A stretch of 64,000 bases of DNA from Acidobacteriota bacterium (GTDB lineage Bacteria > Acidobacteriota > Vicinamibacteria > Vicinamibacterales > CAVVIG01), in the NCBI GenBank assembly GCA_018268955.1, contig JAFDVO010000015.1, positions 1 through 64,000 of the forward strand, in the 5' to 3' direction. Shown one piece after another: positions 26,901 to 36,594 of the stretch. Numbering within the stretch: the stretch's first letter is position 1; the number at the start of each line of letters is the position of its first letter. The position numbers were made by a program, and so were the translations under genes. The notes under the pieces were generated by a model that ran no database searches, had not been told where the DNA came from, and saw only the letters and a list, made by a program, of their open reading frames with translations.

Positions 26901-28424
26901 CTACGGCCGTGGCGGGTCACCGGGGGCAGGGAGGCGTTCCCACAACTGATCCAGGTCAACGACCCCACCCCCCGTGAGCATGCGGACGCGCCGGTCGTCC
27001 GGAAGGTTTCCCACAAGGCGGTACTGGCGACGCACAGCCATCCCGAAGTTGCCGCGATCCAGCTGGTTGATCAGTGCGTAGCGTGCCTGGGTCCGGACGA
27101 CCGCCCAGTCCTCGTCGACCGCGTGGTTGCTCCACACGAGATCTGCATGTCCCATCCGGTGCCAGTGCGGATTGGTCTGCCCGTTGCGCGCCGGCAGGAA
27201 CGCGAGTTGTGGCGACAAGACGCCGCCATCGAGCGAGGCGACGAACGCATTCAGGTTCTCCGCGGCCCTCCACAAGGTCGCATCCGGGATGTAGGTCGCG
27301 ACATCGACGGGGTGGACCCAGATGAAGGCCGCGAGCGCCACGCTGCCCGCTGGTCGCACGACGCTGGCCAGCGCCGCATCCGGGCGGCCGAGATCCGCGA
27401 GGAGCGTCATGGTGAGCGGTGCGATCAGCACGATCACCGGGATCATGTCGTTCTTCCAGCCCCCATGCTTGGCGTAGGGCAGCAGCGTTGCGGGCAAGGC
27501 CACCAGCAACATGCCCATCCACATCCAGCTCGCGGCACTCGCCCGGCGGCACCAGGCCAGGCCCACGAAAACGACCGGGAGCAGCGGCGCGAACGGCGCG
27601 AACCCGAGCACGAGGCGAACGCCCTTCCCAAGGTCCATGCGCTCGACTGGATGTGACGTGAGGTTCTCGAAGATCCAGAACCAGATCTGCCCATGGGTGG
27701 ACCGCCAGAGCACCGCGAGGGCCGCGCCACACAGCGCGAGCGCGATGGCACTCAGCCTGATCCCCTCACGCCAGTTCCGGACAATCGCAAACAGGCAGAT
27801 CCACGCCGCGAAGAATGCGGCGGTCTGCTTGGTGTAGACCGCGATGGTCATCGCCAGCGCGGCGAGCAGCATGCGCCAGCGTCCCAGGCCAGGCGCAATG
27901 ACCAGTGCGGCGGCAAGCACCGAGAACGCGATCATCATCGAGTCGACCCGCACCAGGTCGTACCATCCGCCCGTCACGGGGAAGGCGCACGCGACGAGCC
28001 CCACGGAGGCAAGTCCGGCGCATACGCCCTGAATCGGACGCCGGAACTCGCGTGCCACGGCGGTCACCAATGTGGCGCAGAGCAGCGCGAAACAGGTGAC
28101 GGACACGGCCCGCGCCGGTCCGAAATCCAGGCCGCCCGCCAGCCGTCCCGCAAGCGCCAGCGCCAGCGTGTGCCCGGGCGGATATGGGAAGGGTGCGAAC
28201 ACGTCCCCGGGCTTCACGTAAACCGGCAGCCCCTTTAGGAGCCGCCACGCCATGTACAGGCTCCCACCCTCGCACCATTCGAGGTCCATCGGGTAAGCCA
28301 TGCGGCCGGCGAACACGCGGACCACGCTGACAAGCGGGACCAGCGCGACCACGGCGAGGCCGAGATCCAGCGCAGTGGCAGCCCTGGCGAGCGGACGGTG
28401 TGAGGCGTTGGGACCGACGTTCAT
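26901..28424 (-). CDS. Polytopic membrane glycosyltransferase (GT-C/ArnT-like), second copy
   Basis: A 507-residue inner-membrane protein, paralogue of the gene at 21840-23345: it shares YPMDLEWCEGGSLYMAWRLL in the first loop, FPYPPGHTLALALAGRL after it, and the same layout of about ten membrane helices with a soluble C-terminus. Likely a lipid-linked sugar transferase. The ATG at 28424 is chosen; the open frame extends 45 codons upstream without a plausible start or hydrophobic segment. A good promoter lies ~60 nt upstream. It is convergent with and directly abuts the DegT gene. Confidence 0.8.
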   Translation of the reverse strand: MNVGPNASHRPLARAATALDLGLAVVALVPLVSVVRVFAGRMAYPMDLEWCEGGSLYMAWRLLKGLPVYVKPGDVFAPFPYPPGHTLALALAGRLAGGLDFGPARAVSVTCFALLCATLVTAVAREFRRPIQGVCAGLASVGLVACAFPVTGGWYDLVRVDSMMIAFSVLAAALVIAPGLGRWRMLLAALAMTIAVYTKQTAAFFAAWICLFAIVRNWREGIRLSAIALALCGAALAVLWRSTHGQIWFWIFENLTSHPVERMDLGKGVRLVLGFAPFAPLLPVVFVGLAWCRRASAASWMWMGMLLVALPATLLPYAKHGGWKNDMIPVIVLIAPLTMTLLADLGRPDAALASVVRPAGSVALAAFIWVHPVDVATYIPDATLWRAAENLNAFVASLDGGVLSPQLAFLPARNGQTNPHWHRMGHADLVWSNHAVDEDWAVVRTQARYALINQLDRGNFGMAVRRQYRLVGNLPDDRRVRMLTGGGVVDLDQLWERLPAPGDPPRP

Positions 28425-28484
28425 CTGCGCTGGGGACCGTTCTCTCTCATGCCGAACGCCGGCAGTGGATGAGCTGGGCGGCCC

Positions 28485-28513
28485 AGTATACGCGGACACC
28501 GCGCGTCTGACAC
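28485..28513 (-). promoter_or_regulatory. Putative sigma70 promoter of the second GT-C gene
   Basis: GTGTCA (28513-28508) and TATACT (28490-28485) on the minus strand are 17 nt apart, matching 4/6 and 5/6 of the consensus. The start of transcription would be near 28478, giving a ~54-nt leader before the ATG at 28424. Confidence 0.45.
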
Positions 28514-28673
28514 ATCCAGCGGATCTGCCTGGTGGTTCGAACCGGGAATCCCGTACCACGTCCGTGTGTCACCGGCTGCGTGGGTGACGTGAAGGCGCAG
28601 CGCCGACGGTCGAATCAGACTCATGTCGAGTGTGCTGCGCCTCGGGGAGGGGGCAGCCACAGTCTGGAGTCCC

Positions 28674-30184
28674 ATGAAGAACGTGACCATTGGCAAGCGG
28701 CTCACCCTCGGTTTTGGTGTGGTGATGGTGATCGTCTCGGTGCTCGGCCTGTTCGCCGTGCAGCAACTGCGCAGCATCAGTGCGAGCGCCAGTCGGATCG
28801 CATCCGACGCGGTGCCCGGCCTCGCGATGAGCGCGGACATCGCGAACAAGACCAAGGATGTGTACGCTGACGCGCTCGTGCACCTCGCCGCCGACGATCC
28901 TGCCGCGATGGACCGGGCACAGGCCGATCTGATGCGCCTGCGCTCTCACGTGTCCGCTGTGATCAGCGAGTACGAGAAGACCATTGCTTCCGACGAGGAC
29001 CGGGCCAATTTCCAGAAGATCGGACCGGTGCGCAAGGCCTTCATCGAGGAGGTCGATCGCACGATGGCACTGAGCAGGGCAGGGAAGAAGGACGAGGCGT
29101 TCGTCGAGTTGCACGAGAAGCTGCAGCCCGCCTACAAGGCGTACGACGACGCCGTGACGGTGCTCGCTGAATGGAACCAGAAGGCGGGGCGTGAGGCAGC
29201 GGTCGGCATCGATCACGCTGTGTCGACCACCACCGTCGGCGTCTCCATCGGCGTGGTCGTGACCCTGATCCTCGGGTGCGCGATCGCGCTCCTCATCGTC
29301 CGGACGACGGCGTCGGTGCTGCGGGAATCGGTCGCGGCGCTGAGTGATGGTGCGCAACAGGTCTCCTCGGCCTCCACGCAGGTGGCATCTGCCGCGCAGT
29401 CGCTGTCACAGGGGGCATCCGAGCAGGCGGCGTCGATCGAGGAGACGTCCGCGTCGATGGAACAGATGGCCTCCATGTCGCGCCAGAACGCCGAGAACTC
29501 GCGAACCGCCGAGCACCTCATTCAGGCGGTCGATGCCAAGGTCACCGACTCCAACGCGGCGCTCCGCGCCATGGTGCAGTCCATGACCGCGATTCAGGAG
29601 TCGAGCGGCGCTCCCGCATCATCAAGACGATCGACGAGATCGCGTTCCAGACGAACATCCTCGCGCTCAACGCAGCCGTGGAAGCGGCGCGCGCGGGTGA
29701 GGCCGGCATGGGCTTCGCCGTCGTGGCCGACGAAGTCCGCTCTCTCGCGCAGCGCTCCGCAGAGGCGGCGAGAAATACCACCGATCTCATCGAACGCTCC
29801 ATCTCGTGCTCGAACGAGGGCACCGCGTGCGTGCAGCAGGTCGGCGGAAGCATCACGTCTATCGCGCAGGCGGTCGCCGAGATGCGAGGGCTGGTCGAGG
29901 CCGTGAGCACCGCGAGCCAGCAGCAGGCGCAGGGATTCGAACAGGTGTCCAGGGCCATCGAGCAGATGGAGCACGTGACGCAAACGAACGCCGCGACCGC
30001 AGAGGAGAGCGCCGCGGCGAGCGAGGAACTCAGCGCGCAGGCCGAGGCGTCACTTGCCGCCGTAGGGTCGATTGCGGCGCTCGTCGGCGGGACCGCTGCC
30101 CGGAGCGACGCTGCGGCAGCACCACGTCTCCAGAAGCCCCGCGGAACCGTAACTCACTTCCGGGCGCAGAACCGCGCAGCGTAG
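28674..30184 (+). pseudogene. Methyl-accepting chemotaxis protein, frameshifted
   Basis: An inner-membrane chemoreceptor of about 500 residues read in two frames. The first frame holds MKNVTIGKRLTLGFG, a membrane segment, a four-helix-bundle ligand domain (about 30-185), a second membrane segment (VSIGVVVTLILGCAIALLIV) and the start of the signalling helix ([22 protein letters not shown]). At about 29605-29617, in QESSG, the frame is lost. The conserved hairpin tip ([20 protein letters not shown], then [20 protein letters not shown]) continues in another frame to 30184. Net change is one base short of frame, or four compared with relatives. Start at 28674 has GGAG 5 nt upstream. Could be a base-call error. 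Confidence 0.82.
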
Positions 30185-30236
30185 GCCCGCGCGGCGACAG
30201 GTGCCGGGAATTGTCACTCGGCTGCCACTTTCCGAA

Positions 30237-30291
30237 CGCAACGGGTGCCGGACCGCTGCCGTCGCGTGCAGCAGCGCGCGAGCCCGTTGCG
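30237..30291 (+). other. Nested inverted repeat, possible structured RNA
   Basis: Outer arms CGCAACGGG (30237-30245) and CCCGTTGCG (30283-30291) pair perfectly. Inside them CGCTGC (30254-30259) pairs with GCAGCG (30271-30276). The element lies between the chemoreceptor stop and the DUF4956 start (122 nt upstream of it). It could be a leader structure or a terminator; no U tract follows and no riboswitch class is recognised. Confidence 0.4.
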
Positions 30292-30412
30292 CAGGAGCGG
30301 CAATGCTCTTGCTGGGGACCATCCCCATCCCGGAATCGTGATCTGGCGGAACGGCGGCGGGGGCGCCTTCGGGAGCAGCCTGCCGGCGGATTGCCGATTC
30401 CCGGATGCGAAC

Positions 30413-31222
30413 ATGACCTCAACCACCTTCGGCAATCACGCCGTCCCCCGTCGCGTGCCGGCGGCCGCCCTGCTCGTCGTCGCCGGACTGGGGGCGGTCG
30501 CGCTGTGGCTCTCGCCCGGGTTGCAGGCCGCGGCCGTGAGCGCGGCACAGGGGCAGGCGCGCACGAATGACCCAACCGCGACGTTCCCTGGCATTCAGCT
30601 GACGGACGCGCTGAAGCTGCTGCTCGCGGCCGGGATCGGTGGGCTCATCACGACGGTCCAGGCGCAGACCCGCCGCGATCTGCCCCTCACGCGCTCGATG
30701 GCGCAGACCTACGTCCTGCTCTGCATCGCCGGGGCGCTGACGATGACGATGATCGGAGAGTCGCTGCCGCGCGCCTTCGCTGTCGGCGGGGCCGCCAGCA
30801 TCGTCAAGTTCCGCACGCCGGTCGAGGATCCACGCGACGGCGTCGCGCTGTTCCTGCTGATGGGGCTCGGGATGGCGTGCGGGGTTGGCGCGTACGGCAT
30901 CGCCATCTCGGGCGCGCTCTTTCTGGCCGCGACGCTCGTTGTCCTGTCACGCCAGGGTGGCGGGACGATTCCGCGATCGATGCGCGTGGCGGTGGTTGCC
31001 GACGGGCCGACCCTGCCGGTCGCGCAGATCACCGAGATCTTCTCGACCTACCAGATTCAGGCCGAACCCTTCGAGATCACCCACGGACAGCAGACCGTCG
31101 TGCGCTACCGGGCCGTGCTGCAGGGGCACCGTCCAATCGAGGAAGTCACGCAGCATCTTCTTGACGGGGGCGTTACCGGCATCAAGTCGGTGTCGTGGGA
31201 AACACCGAAGCGCTGGATGTGA
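30413..31222 (+). CDS. DUF4956 family membrane protein
   Basis: A 269-residue inner-membrane protein. After an N-terminal membrane segment (AAALLVVAGLGAVALWLS) the DUF4956 core has about four membrane helices with the hallmark AASIVKFRTPVEDPRDGVALFLLMGLGMACG. A soluble ~80-residue C-terminal part (about 190-269) resembles an ACT- or ferredoxin-like fold. Such proteins are often fused or adjacent to polyphosphate or cellulose-related genes, but no such gene is present here. No Shine-Dalgarno is clear at the ATG. Confidence 0.82.
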   Translation: MTSTTFGNHAVPRRVPAAALLVVAGLGAVALWLSPGLQAAAVSAAQGQARTNDPTATFPGIQLTDALKLLLAAGIGGLITTVQAQTRRDLPLTRSMAQTYVLLCIAGALTMTMIGESLPRAFAVGGAASIVKFRTPVEDPRDGVALFLLMGLGMACGVGAYGIAISGALFLAATLVVLSRQGGGTIPRSMRVAVVADGPTLPVAQITEIFSTYQIQAEPFEITHGQQTVVRYRAVLQGHRPIEEVTQHLLDGGVTGIKSVSWETPKRWM

Positions 31223-31265
31223 CCCGGCGCGCCACGTCCGCCTTCTACCTTCCAGCGCCCAACGT

Positions 31266-33413
31266 CTAGCGCCTCACATTTCCCGCCAGTTCCGCGAGCC
31301 TCGCTTCGGCGAGCTCCTTCACCGGCGGTCCGTCTTCCGTCAGCAGGTTGTTCGAGGCGGCCGCCGCCTTGAGTGCCGTCTCGGCCTCCACGCGGTTGCC
31401 CAGCTTCGCAGAGCAGAGGCCCATCAGATACTGCACGGTCCCGGTGCCGACGCCGGGGCCATCCGTCAGCGTGACCTGCTCGAGTTCGCGGCGCGCGTCG
31501 CTCCAGGACTCGAGCCGCACGAGGGCTGCGGCCAGGTTCAGGCGGATGGCCGCCTGCTCCGAAGGGTCCTTCGCCTCACTCAGGCGCGCACGCAGCGCCA
31601 CGAGCGTGCGGTTCACGAACATCGTCTGGTCGCTAATGCCGATCACGCGTGGGCGCATCAGCACCTTCGGTTCGACCCGCTTCTGTGCGCCGGCGCGGTC
31701 TTTCACGTCGAGCGCAACCGAGCCGCCGCCGTGTGCGGCGACCGCGTTCAGCAGGTCGGTCGCGCTGGCGACCGGCTTACCGTCTGCGGCGACGACTGTG
31801 TCGCCGGGCTGGAGACCGGCCTGTGCGGCCGGGCCGTTGGCGTCGATCGCCACGATGACAGGGCCCGCGAGGTCGGCGACGTCAATGGCGGTGAGGCCGA
31901 TCGACGGCGCCAGGAACGAGAGCGCCTGATCGAACTGCGCAACGGCATTGGCCACCGTGTCCTGCTGATCGAGATTGACCTCGATGATGTCCGGTTCGGC
32001 AATGCCGGCGCCGAGCAGCGTCAGCACGATGCGCGAGCGGTTCGTGGCGATGGGCGCCGTCACCGCCGCGATCCCCTGCGCGTCGAAGGCCTTGGCCAGC
32101 TTCGCCGAGAGATCGCGCCGCATGGCGGCCGTCACTTCGGCGGATACACCGACGGGACGACGATTGGCGTCGTAGCCGAGCCAGTCCGGCGGCAGCTTTT
32201 CGGCCTTCAACGCGGCGTCGAGCGCGTCGGCTGGCGGTGCGAAAACGGCGATGCTCCGGAGCGGCTCGAACGCCTTCTCGACCGCGATCCGCAGGTCGGT
32301 GTTCAGGCTCGTCTGCGTGCTGGACACGAGCGCGAACGCGGGGCGGAGGGCTCCGCTCACGTCGATCCGTTGGCCCGCTTTCGCATCGACACGCCGCATG
32401 TAGCGACCCGTCGGCGCACGCAGTTCGATGGTGTGGGCGCCTTCGCACAACTCACCCGTGTAGGGGGCACTGCCCTTGGAGTCCCCGTCAACGTACACCG
32501 TCGTGCCGGGCTGCGGCGACTGCGCCGTGACAGTCGCAACAGCCGGGGAGAGCTTCACCGGATCGAGGACGTAGTCATCGAGCTGCGAGATCTCCTGACG
32601 GCGCTCCGCCAGCGCGTAGCACGCGCGCCGGAACTGGATCCGGTGCGATCCAGCCGCCAGGTCGGTGAGCATGAGGACGCCGGAAAGATCGGCGGGATTG
32701 ATGCCCGCTGCCGTGGCCTTGGAGGTGTAGTCCGCCGGAGGAGGCCCGGCCGCCGTGCGGCCACGCGACACGCCGTCGACGAGCACTTCCACGTCCGCTG
32801 GCGCCGTCACCAGCGCGATGACCGCGGAGGTGCGGGGCAGCGTCAGGCTGGCCTCCGCCGTCATTCCAGCCATCGCGGAGAACGTGAGGCTGTCGGTCTT
32901 GTAGCCGGTTCGGCTTGCCGTGATCGTGTGGTCGCCGATCAGCACGGCGATGCTGCCAGGTGAGACACGCTGCCCGTCGAGCAGGATGGTGGCGTCCGGC
33001 GGCGTCACGGCGAGATTCAGCGTCGTCACCGTTGTCTTGCGCGCGTCGTCGAACAGGGCGACCACGCGGGGCGACACCGAGCCGCTCATCGCGTGGCCAG
33101 GGTCGGCCTTCAGGAGCAGCACGAAGTCCTGCTTCGCGCCGTCCTGGTCGCCGAGGCCGAACCGTGAGCGCGCGCGCAGCTCGAGCGCCTCGGCCAGCAT
33201 CCGGCGCGTGTCCTCCCCCGGGCGTGCCTGGAGGAGGGCAATGGCGCGATCCAGCGACGGCACGGCCTGTTCGTATTCCAGCGCCTCGAAGTGCCGGCGC
33301 GCCTCGGACATCTGGATCTGCAGTTCGGCATCGCCCTGCGCGAGTACCGGCCGGGCGCCTGCGCTGACGAGAAGCAGGCCCGCGCACAGGAGGGACGTGA
33401 TCAGCCGTGTCAT
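31266..33413 (-). CDS. Secreted PEGA- and PDZ-domain protein (last gene of the kinase operon)
   Basis: A 715-residue exported protein (signal peptide LITSLLCAGLLLVSAGARPVLA). N-terminal ~110 residues look like TPR helices (ARRHFEALEYEQAVPSLDRAIALL). PEGA-type beta domains follow (NLAVTPPDATILLDGQRVSPGSI in the first; PQPGTTVYVDGDSKGSAPYTG in another). A PDZ domain lies near 500-590 (NGPAAQAGLQPGDTVVAADGKPV). TPR helices close the protein. It overlaps the upstream gene by 4 bp (ATGA). It may act as a periplasmic sensor or scaffold for the kinases of this operon; that role is inferred from context. Confidence 0.82.
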   Translation of the reverse strand: MTRLITSLLCAGLLLVSAGARPVLAQGDAELQIQMSEARRHFEALEYEQAVPSLDRAIALLQARPGEDTRRMLAEALELRARSRFGLGDQDGAKQDFVLLLKADPGHAMSGSVSPRVVALFDDARKTTVTTLNLAVTPPDATILLDGQRVSPGSIAVLIGDHTITASRTGYKTDSLTFSAMAGMTAEASLTLPRTSAVIALVTAPADVEVLVDGVSRGRTAAGPPPADYTSKATAAGINPADLSGVLMLTDLAAGSHRIQFRRACYALAERRQEISQLDDYVLDPVKLSPAVATVTAQSPQPGTTVYVDGDSKGSAPYTGELCEGAHTIELRAPTGRYMRRVDAKAGQRIDVSGALRPAFALVSSTQTSLNTDLRIAVEKAFEPLRSIAVFAPPADALDAALKAEKLPPDWLGYDANRRPVGVSAEVTAAMRRDLSAKLAKAFDAQGIAAVTAPIATNRSRIVLTLLGAGIAEPDIIEVNLDQQDTVANAVAQFDQALSFLAPSIGLTAIDVADLAGPVIVAIDANGPAAQAGLQPGDTVVAADGKPVASATDLLNAVAAHGGGSVALDVKDRAGAQKRVEPKVLMRPRVIGISDQTMFVNRTLVALRARLSEAKDPSEQAAIRLNLAAALVRLESWSDARRELEQVTLTDGPGVGTGTVQYLMGLCSAKLGNRVEAETALKAAAASNNLLTEDGPPVKELAEARLAELAGNVRR

Positions 33414-34900
33414 CGATACACCTGAATGCGGCGCGACTTGTCATCGAACACGTAGAGCCGCCCGGCGGCATCGATGCCAAGCGCCTCTCCGCGGTTCAGC
33501 GCGCCAGGCGCGTTATTCGGGATGGTGAGGCTGGAGATGAGTCGGTTCTTCGGGCCGAACACCAGGATTGTGCTCTTGCCCTTGTCCAGCACGTACAGGT
33601 GCCCGAGGGCGTCGTAGGCCAGATCCACGGGCTCGTCGAGTTCGTAGCCGGTGCCCTTCTGCGCGAGCTTCGAGAGGACCTTGCCGTCCCGGTCGGCCAC
33701 GGTGATGCCGTGTGAACTCCGATCGAGCATCGCCACGTCGCCGAGCCAGTTCGTGGCCATGCGCGTGACCTGTCCCTGCGCGAACACCGAGACGAACTTG
33801 CCGTTCGGAAGCGACCGGATGACATTCCGCTGCTTGATGTTGGAGATGAGGCGCTCGCCCCGGTCGTTTGCGATCGCAGCGGGAATCTCGTCGACCGCCC
33901 GAAGCTGGCTGTCGGATCCGGGCCCCATGAACTGGATCGAGTCAGCGCGCGCGGTCACCAGCGTGCCGTTGCGCGCGACGACGACGCGGTCCTGTTCGTC
34001 GAGGAAGAAGGCAGTGGCGTCGACAGCGGTGACCGACTGCGCGACGGATCCATCGGGCTTGAAGAACGTCACGCCGTTCTTGTGCCCGAGCATCAGCTGG
34101 CCTGTCGGATCGAACTGGATGCCGGTGGCGTCCCGCAGTTCCGACTTCTCGGGTCCGATCGCCTTGTTGAACGAGAACGCCGGCTGGGCGGGCGCACGGA
34201 GGTAGAGCCGGTACGCGATCGAGTTCAGGTTGAGGGCTTCAGCCGCCGCGGGCGACGACGGGAACAGCTTCCGGACGCGCTGGAACTCCTGGAGCGCTTG
34301 CAGCGGCTTCTCCTGTTGCACCAGGCAATACCCGGCGGATACCGCGGCCCGCGCGGCCCAGATGGACCGCGGGTACTCCATCGTGACGCGGCGGTACCGT
34401 TCCAGGGCATCTCCGTCGCGGCGGAACGAGCGCAGCGCCTCGCCCGCGTAGAACCCGGCGGCCGCGACCGCGTCGTTGCCGGGGAACAACCGCGGCACAC
34501 GCTCGAAGCTGGCGAGCGCCGAATCCAGGTCCGCGGCGGTGCGCCCGCGCGTGATTGCGATGCGGCCGTTCAGGACGTGCGCCATCGGCGCGGAGTCCGT
34601 GTCGGGGTAATCCTTCAGGAGCTTGTCGACCGCGCCCTGCGCCGTATCAAGATCGTGCGCGACCTCCAGCTGATACTGGGCGATCTGCAGCAGGGCGTTG
34701 TCGGCGACGCTGCTGGCGCCGAACGAGTCGACCACCGCCTGCAGGTCTTTCAGCGCCTCCGTGTACCGGTGGTTCTGCAGGAACGACATCCCGCTGTCGA
34801 ACTGGCGCCGGGCGAACTCCTCGTTGTTCTGTTGCGCACCTGCCGACACGCCGAGGGCGGCGAGCAGGGCGACGGCAAGACAGGATGACCTCATCGTCAT
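33410..34900 (-). CDS. Secreted TPR and NHL/six-bladed beta-propeller protein
   Basis: A 496-residue exported protein with signal peptide (CLAVALLAALGVSAGAQ). The first ~230 residues are TPR-like helices of the YbgF/BamD kind (FLQNHRYTEALKDLQAVVDSF; FYAGEALRSFRRDGDALERYRRV). The rest is a beta-propeller with NHL-like blades (ATGIQFDPTGQLMLGHKNGVTF; DEPVDLAYDALGHLYVLDKGKS; GEALGIDAAGRLYVFDDKSR). It overlaps genes on both sides by 4 bp, so its amount is coupled to the kinase and the PEGA/PDZ protein. Probably binds a periplasmic partner or cell-wall ligand. Confidence 0.85.
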   Translation of the reverse strand: MTMRSSCLAVALLAALGVSAGAQQNNEEFARRQFDSGMSFLQNHRYTEALKDLQAVVDSFGASSVADNALLQIAQYQLEVAHDLDTAQGAVDKLLKDYPDTDSAPMAHVLNGRIAITRGRTAADLDSALASFERVPRLFPGNDAVAAAGFYAGEALRSFRRDGDALERYRRVTMEYPRSIWAARAAVSAGYCLVQQEKPLQALQEFQRVRKLFPSSPAAAEALNLNSIAYRLYLRAPAQPAFSFNKAIGPEKSELRDATGIQFDPTGQLMLGHKNGVTFFKPDGSVAQSVTAVDATAFFLDEQDRVVVARNGTLVTARADSIQFMGPGSDSQLRAVDEIPAAIANDRGERLISNIKQRNVIRSLPNGKFVSVFAQGQVTRMATNWLGDVAMLDRSSHGITVADRDGKVLSKLAQKGTGYELDEPVDLAYDALGHLYVLDKGKSTILVFGPKNRLISSLTIPNNAPGALNRGEALGIDAAGRLYVFDDKSRRIQVYR

Positions 34901-36594
34901 TTGATGGCGGCTACGTAGGTCTGACCGGCGCGCACGGTGGCGTAATGGCTCTTGACCACCTCGCCGGCGCAGGAGATGTCCACGCGGTATTGCCCGGCGG
35001 CAATTTCCGGGATGACGAGCGGCGGGTTCCCGAGCTTGCGGTCGCCAATCACCACGTCGCAGGTCTCCTGGGCGCTGCGCACGTCGAGCTTGCCGAGTCC
35101 CGGCGCGGTCCAGTCGAACCCGCGGGTCGGCGATCCGTCGACCCGGACGGTCTGCCGCAGGAAGTACTTCGGCGCAGAGACCACGAGCGACTTGCCGGCC
35201 GGCGCCTTGAAGTCGTGCGCCGCGCTGGCGGGTGAGAGCACCTTGCCTCCGTCCAGCACCTCGAACGGATAACCGCCGGCCATTGAGACGGGGACCACTG
35301 GCGCGGCCACGGGTCTGGGGGCAGCGGCGGGCACGACATCAGCGGCCTTCGGTGCGGCCGACGTATCGGGTGCCGCGGCAGGCGTGGTCGGCGCGGGTGG
35401 CGCTGGTGGTACGGCTGGAGACGACGATGGGGTGGTGACGGCAGCTGATGGGGCAGTGGCCGTTTGCGTGGCCGGAGGAGATGACTGCCGAGTGCCGAAG
35501 ACGAAGTACGCGCCAGCTCCCAACACGACCAGCGCCGCGACCGCTGTCGGGATCACCCACGACGAGCCAGACGATGCAGGCGTCGCTGCGTCTGCCGCCG
35601 CTGCCCCGATGGCGTCGCGCGCGGCCTGGGCCACCGCGGTGGACGTGCCCGGCGTCACCGTGGCATCGTCACGGAGCTTCTGCAGATCCTGGTGGATCTG
35701 CTTGATCATCTGCGTGTTCGCGTAGCGGGTCTCTTCGAGTTCGGAGGGCATCCCCGCTGGCGGCAGGGACCGTCGGATCAATTGCAGCTCACGCCCGAAC
35801 GCGTCGGCCTTCGGGAACCGATCGTCCGGATTCTTCGAGAGCGCCTTCATGACCGCGGCGACCAGCTGCGGCGGCAGCCCCTGGACGTACGTCTCGAGCG
35901 GTGGCGGGTCATCCTTCAGAATCTTCAGGATGACGGCGGTCGGTGCTTCCGCCTCGAACGGCTTGCGCCCGGTGAGCAGCTCGTACAGCATCACGCCGGT
36001 CGAGAAGATGTCCGCGCGGCCGTCGACCGAGTCGCTGCCGCCCACCTGCTCCGGAGACATGTACGACGCGCTGCCGAGGACGTCGCCCTGGCGCGTCAGG
36101 TTCGAGCTGGTCAGCTTCGCGATGCCGAAGTCGAGCAGCTTCACCGATCCGTCTTCGAGGATGAAGACGTTATCCGGCTTCACGTCGCGATGGACGACGC
36201 CCTGCTCGTGGGCGTAGGCGAGCCCGTCGCACAGCTGCGCGACGATGTTCAGCTTGTCGTCGAGCGAGAGCGGCGGCTCCTCGCGCAACCGCGCGCCGAG
36301 CGGCGTGCCGCGCAGGAACTCCATCACGATGTACGGCGTGTTCGATTCCTCGGCGAACTCGAAGATCGTGACGATGTTGCGATGATTCAGCTTGGCCGCG
36401 GCCCGCGCCTCGCGGTAGAACCGCGGCCGCATCTGCTCGGTGTCTTCCGTGAAGTCGGTGAGCATCAGCTTGATCGCCACCTCGCGATCGAGCACCGGGT
36501 CGAAGCCCCGGTAGAGCACACCCATGCCACCCTTGCCGACCCGCTCCAGAATCTGGTACCGGCCGATCTTCTCTAGCTGCTTCGGAGCGTCCAT
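34897..36594 (-). CDS. Membrane-spanning Ser/Thr protein kinase with PEGA-like C-terminus
   Basis: A 565-residue Hanks-type kinase. The cytoplasmic kinase domain (about 13-275) has the glycine loop GKGGMG (20-25), Lys42, HRD at 135-137 and DFG at 155-157, so it should be active. A short helical region and one membrane segment (WVIPTAVAALVVLGAGAYFVF, near 360-380) follow, then a Pro/Ala-rich linker, and a periplasmic beta domain of PEGA type (YPFEVLDGGKVLSP; ISCAGEVVKSHYATVRAG). The start at 36594 overlaps the FHA gene stop by 1 bp. It probably phosphorylates the FHA protein or other partners and is dephosphorylated by the operon's PP2C. Confidence 0.94.
   Translation of the reverse strand: MDAPKQLEKIGRYQILERVGKGGMGVLYRGFDPVLDREVAIKLMLTDFTEDTEQMRPRFYREARAAAKLNHRNIVTIFEFAEESNTPYIVMEFLRGTPLGARLREEPPLSLDDKLNIVAQLCDGLAYAHEQGVVHRDVKPDNVFILEDGSVKLLDFGIAKLTSSNLTRQGDVLGSASYMSPEQVGGSDSVDGRADIFSTGVMLYELLTGRKPFEAEAPTAVILKILKDDPPPLETYVQGLPPQLVAAVMKALSKNPDDRFPKADAFGRELQLIRRSLPPAGMPSELEETRYANTQMIKQIHQDLQKLRDDATVTPGTSTAVAQAARDAIGAAAADAATPASSGSSWVIPTAVAALVVLGAGAYFVFGTRQSSPPATQTATAPSAAVTTPSSSPAVPPAPPAPTTPAAAPDTSAAPKAADVVPAAAPRPVAAPVVPVSMAGGYPFEVLDGGKVLSPASAAHDFKAPAGKSLVVSAPKYFLRQTVRVDGSPTRGFDWTAPGLGKLDVRSAQETCDVVIGDRKLGNPPLVIPEIAAGQYRVDISCAGEVVKSHYATVRAGQTYVAAIK

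Noticed and set aside
28530..28585. tRNA-like GGTTCGAACC motif upstream of the chemoreceptor
   Set aside because: The flanking bases cannot form a T-arm, anticodon arm or acceptor stem, so it is a chance palindrome.
30185..30412. Cyclic-di-GMP (GEMM) riboswitch before the DUF4956 gene
   Set aside because: The conserved GEMM core sequences are not present; only simple nested inverted repeats are seen.
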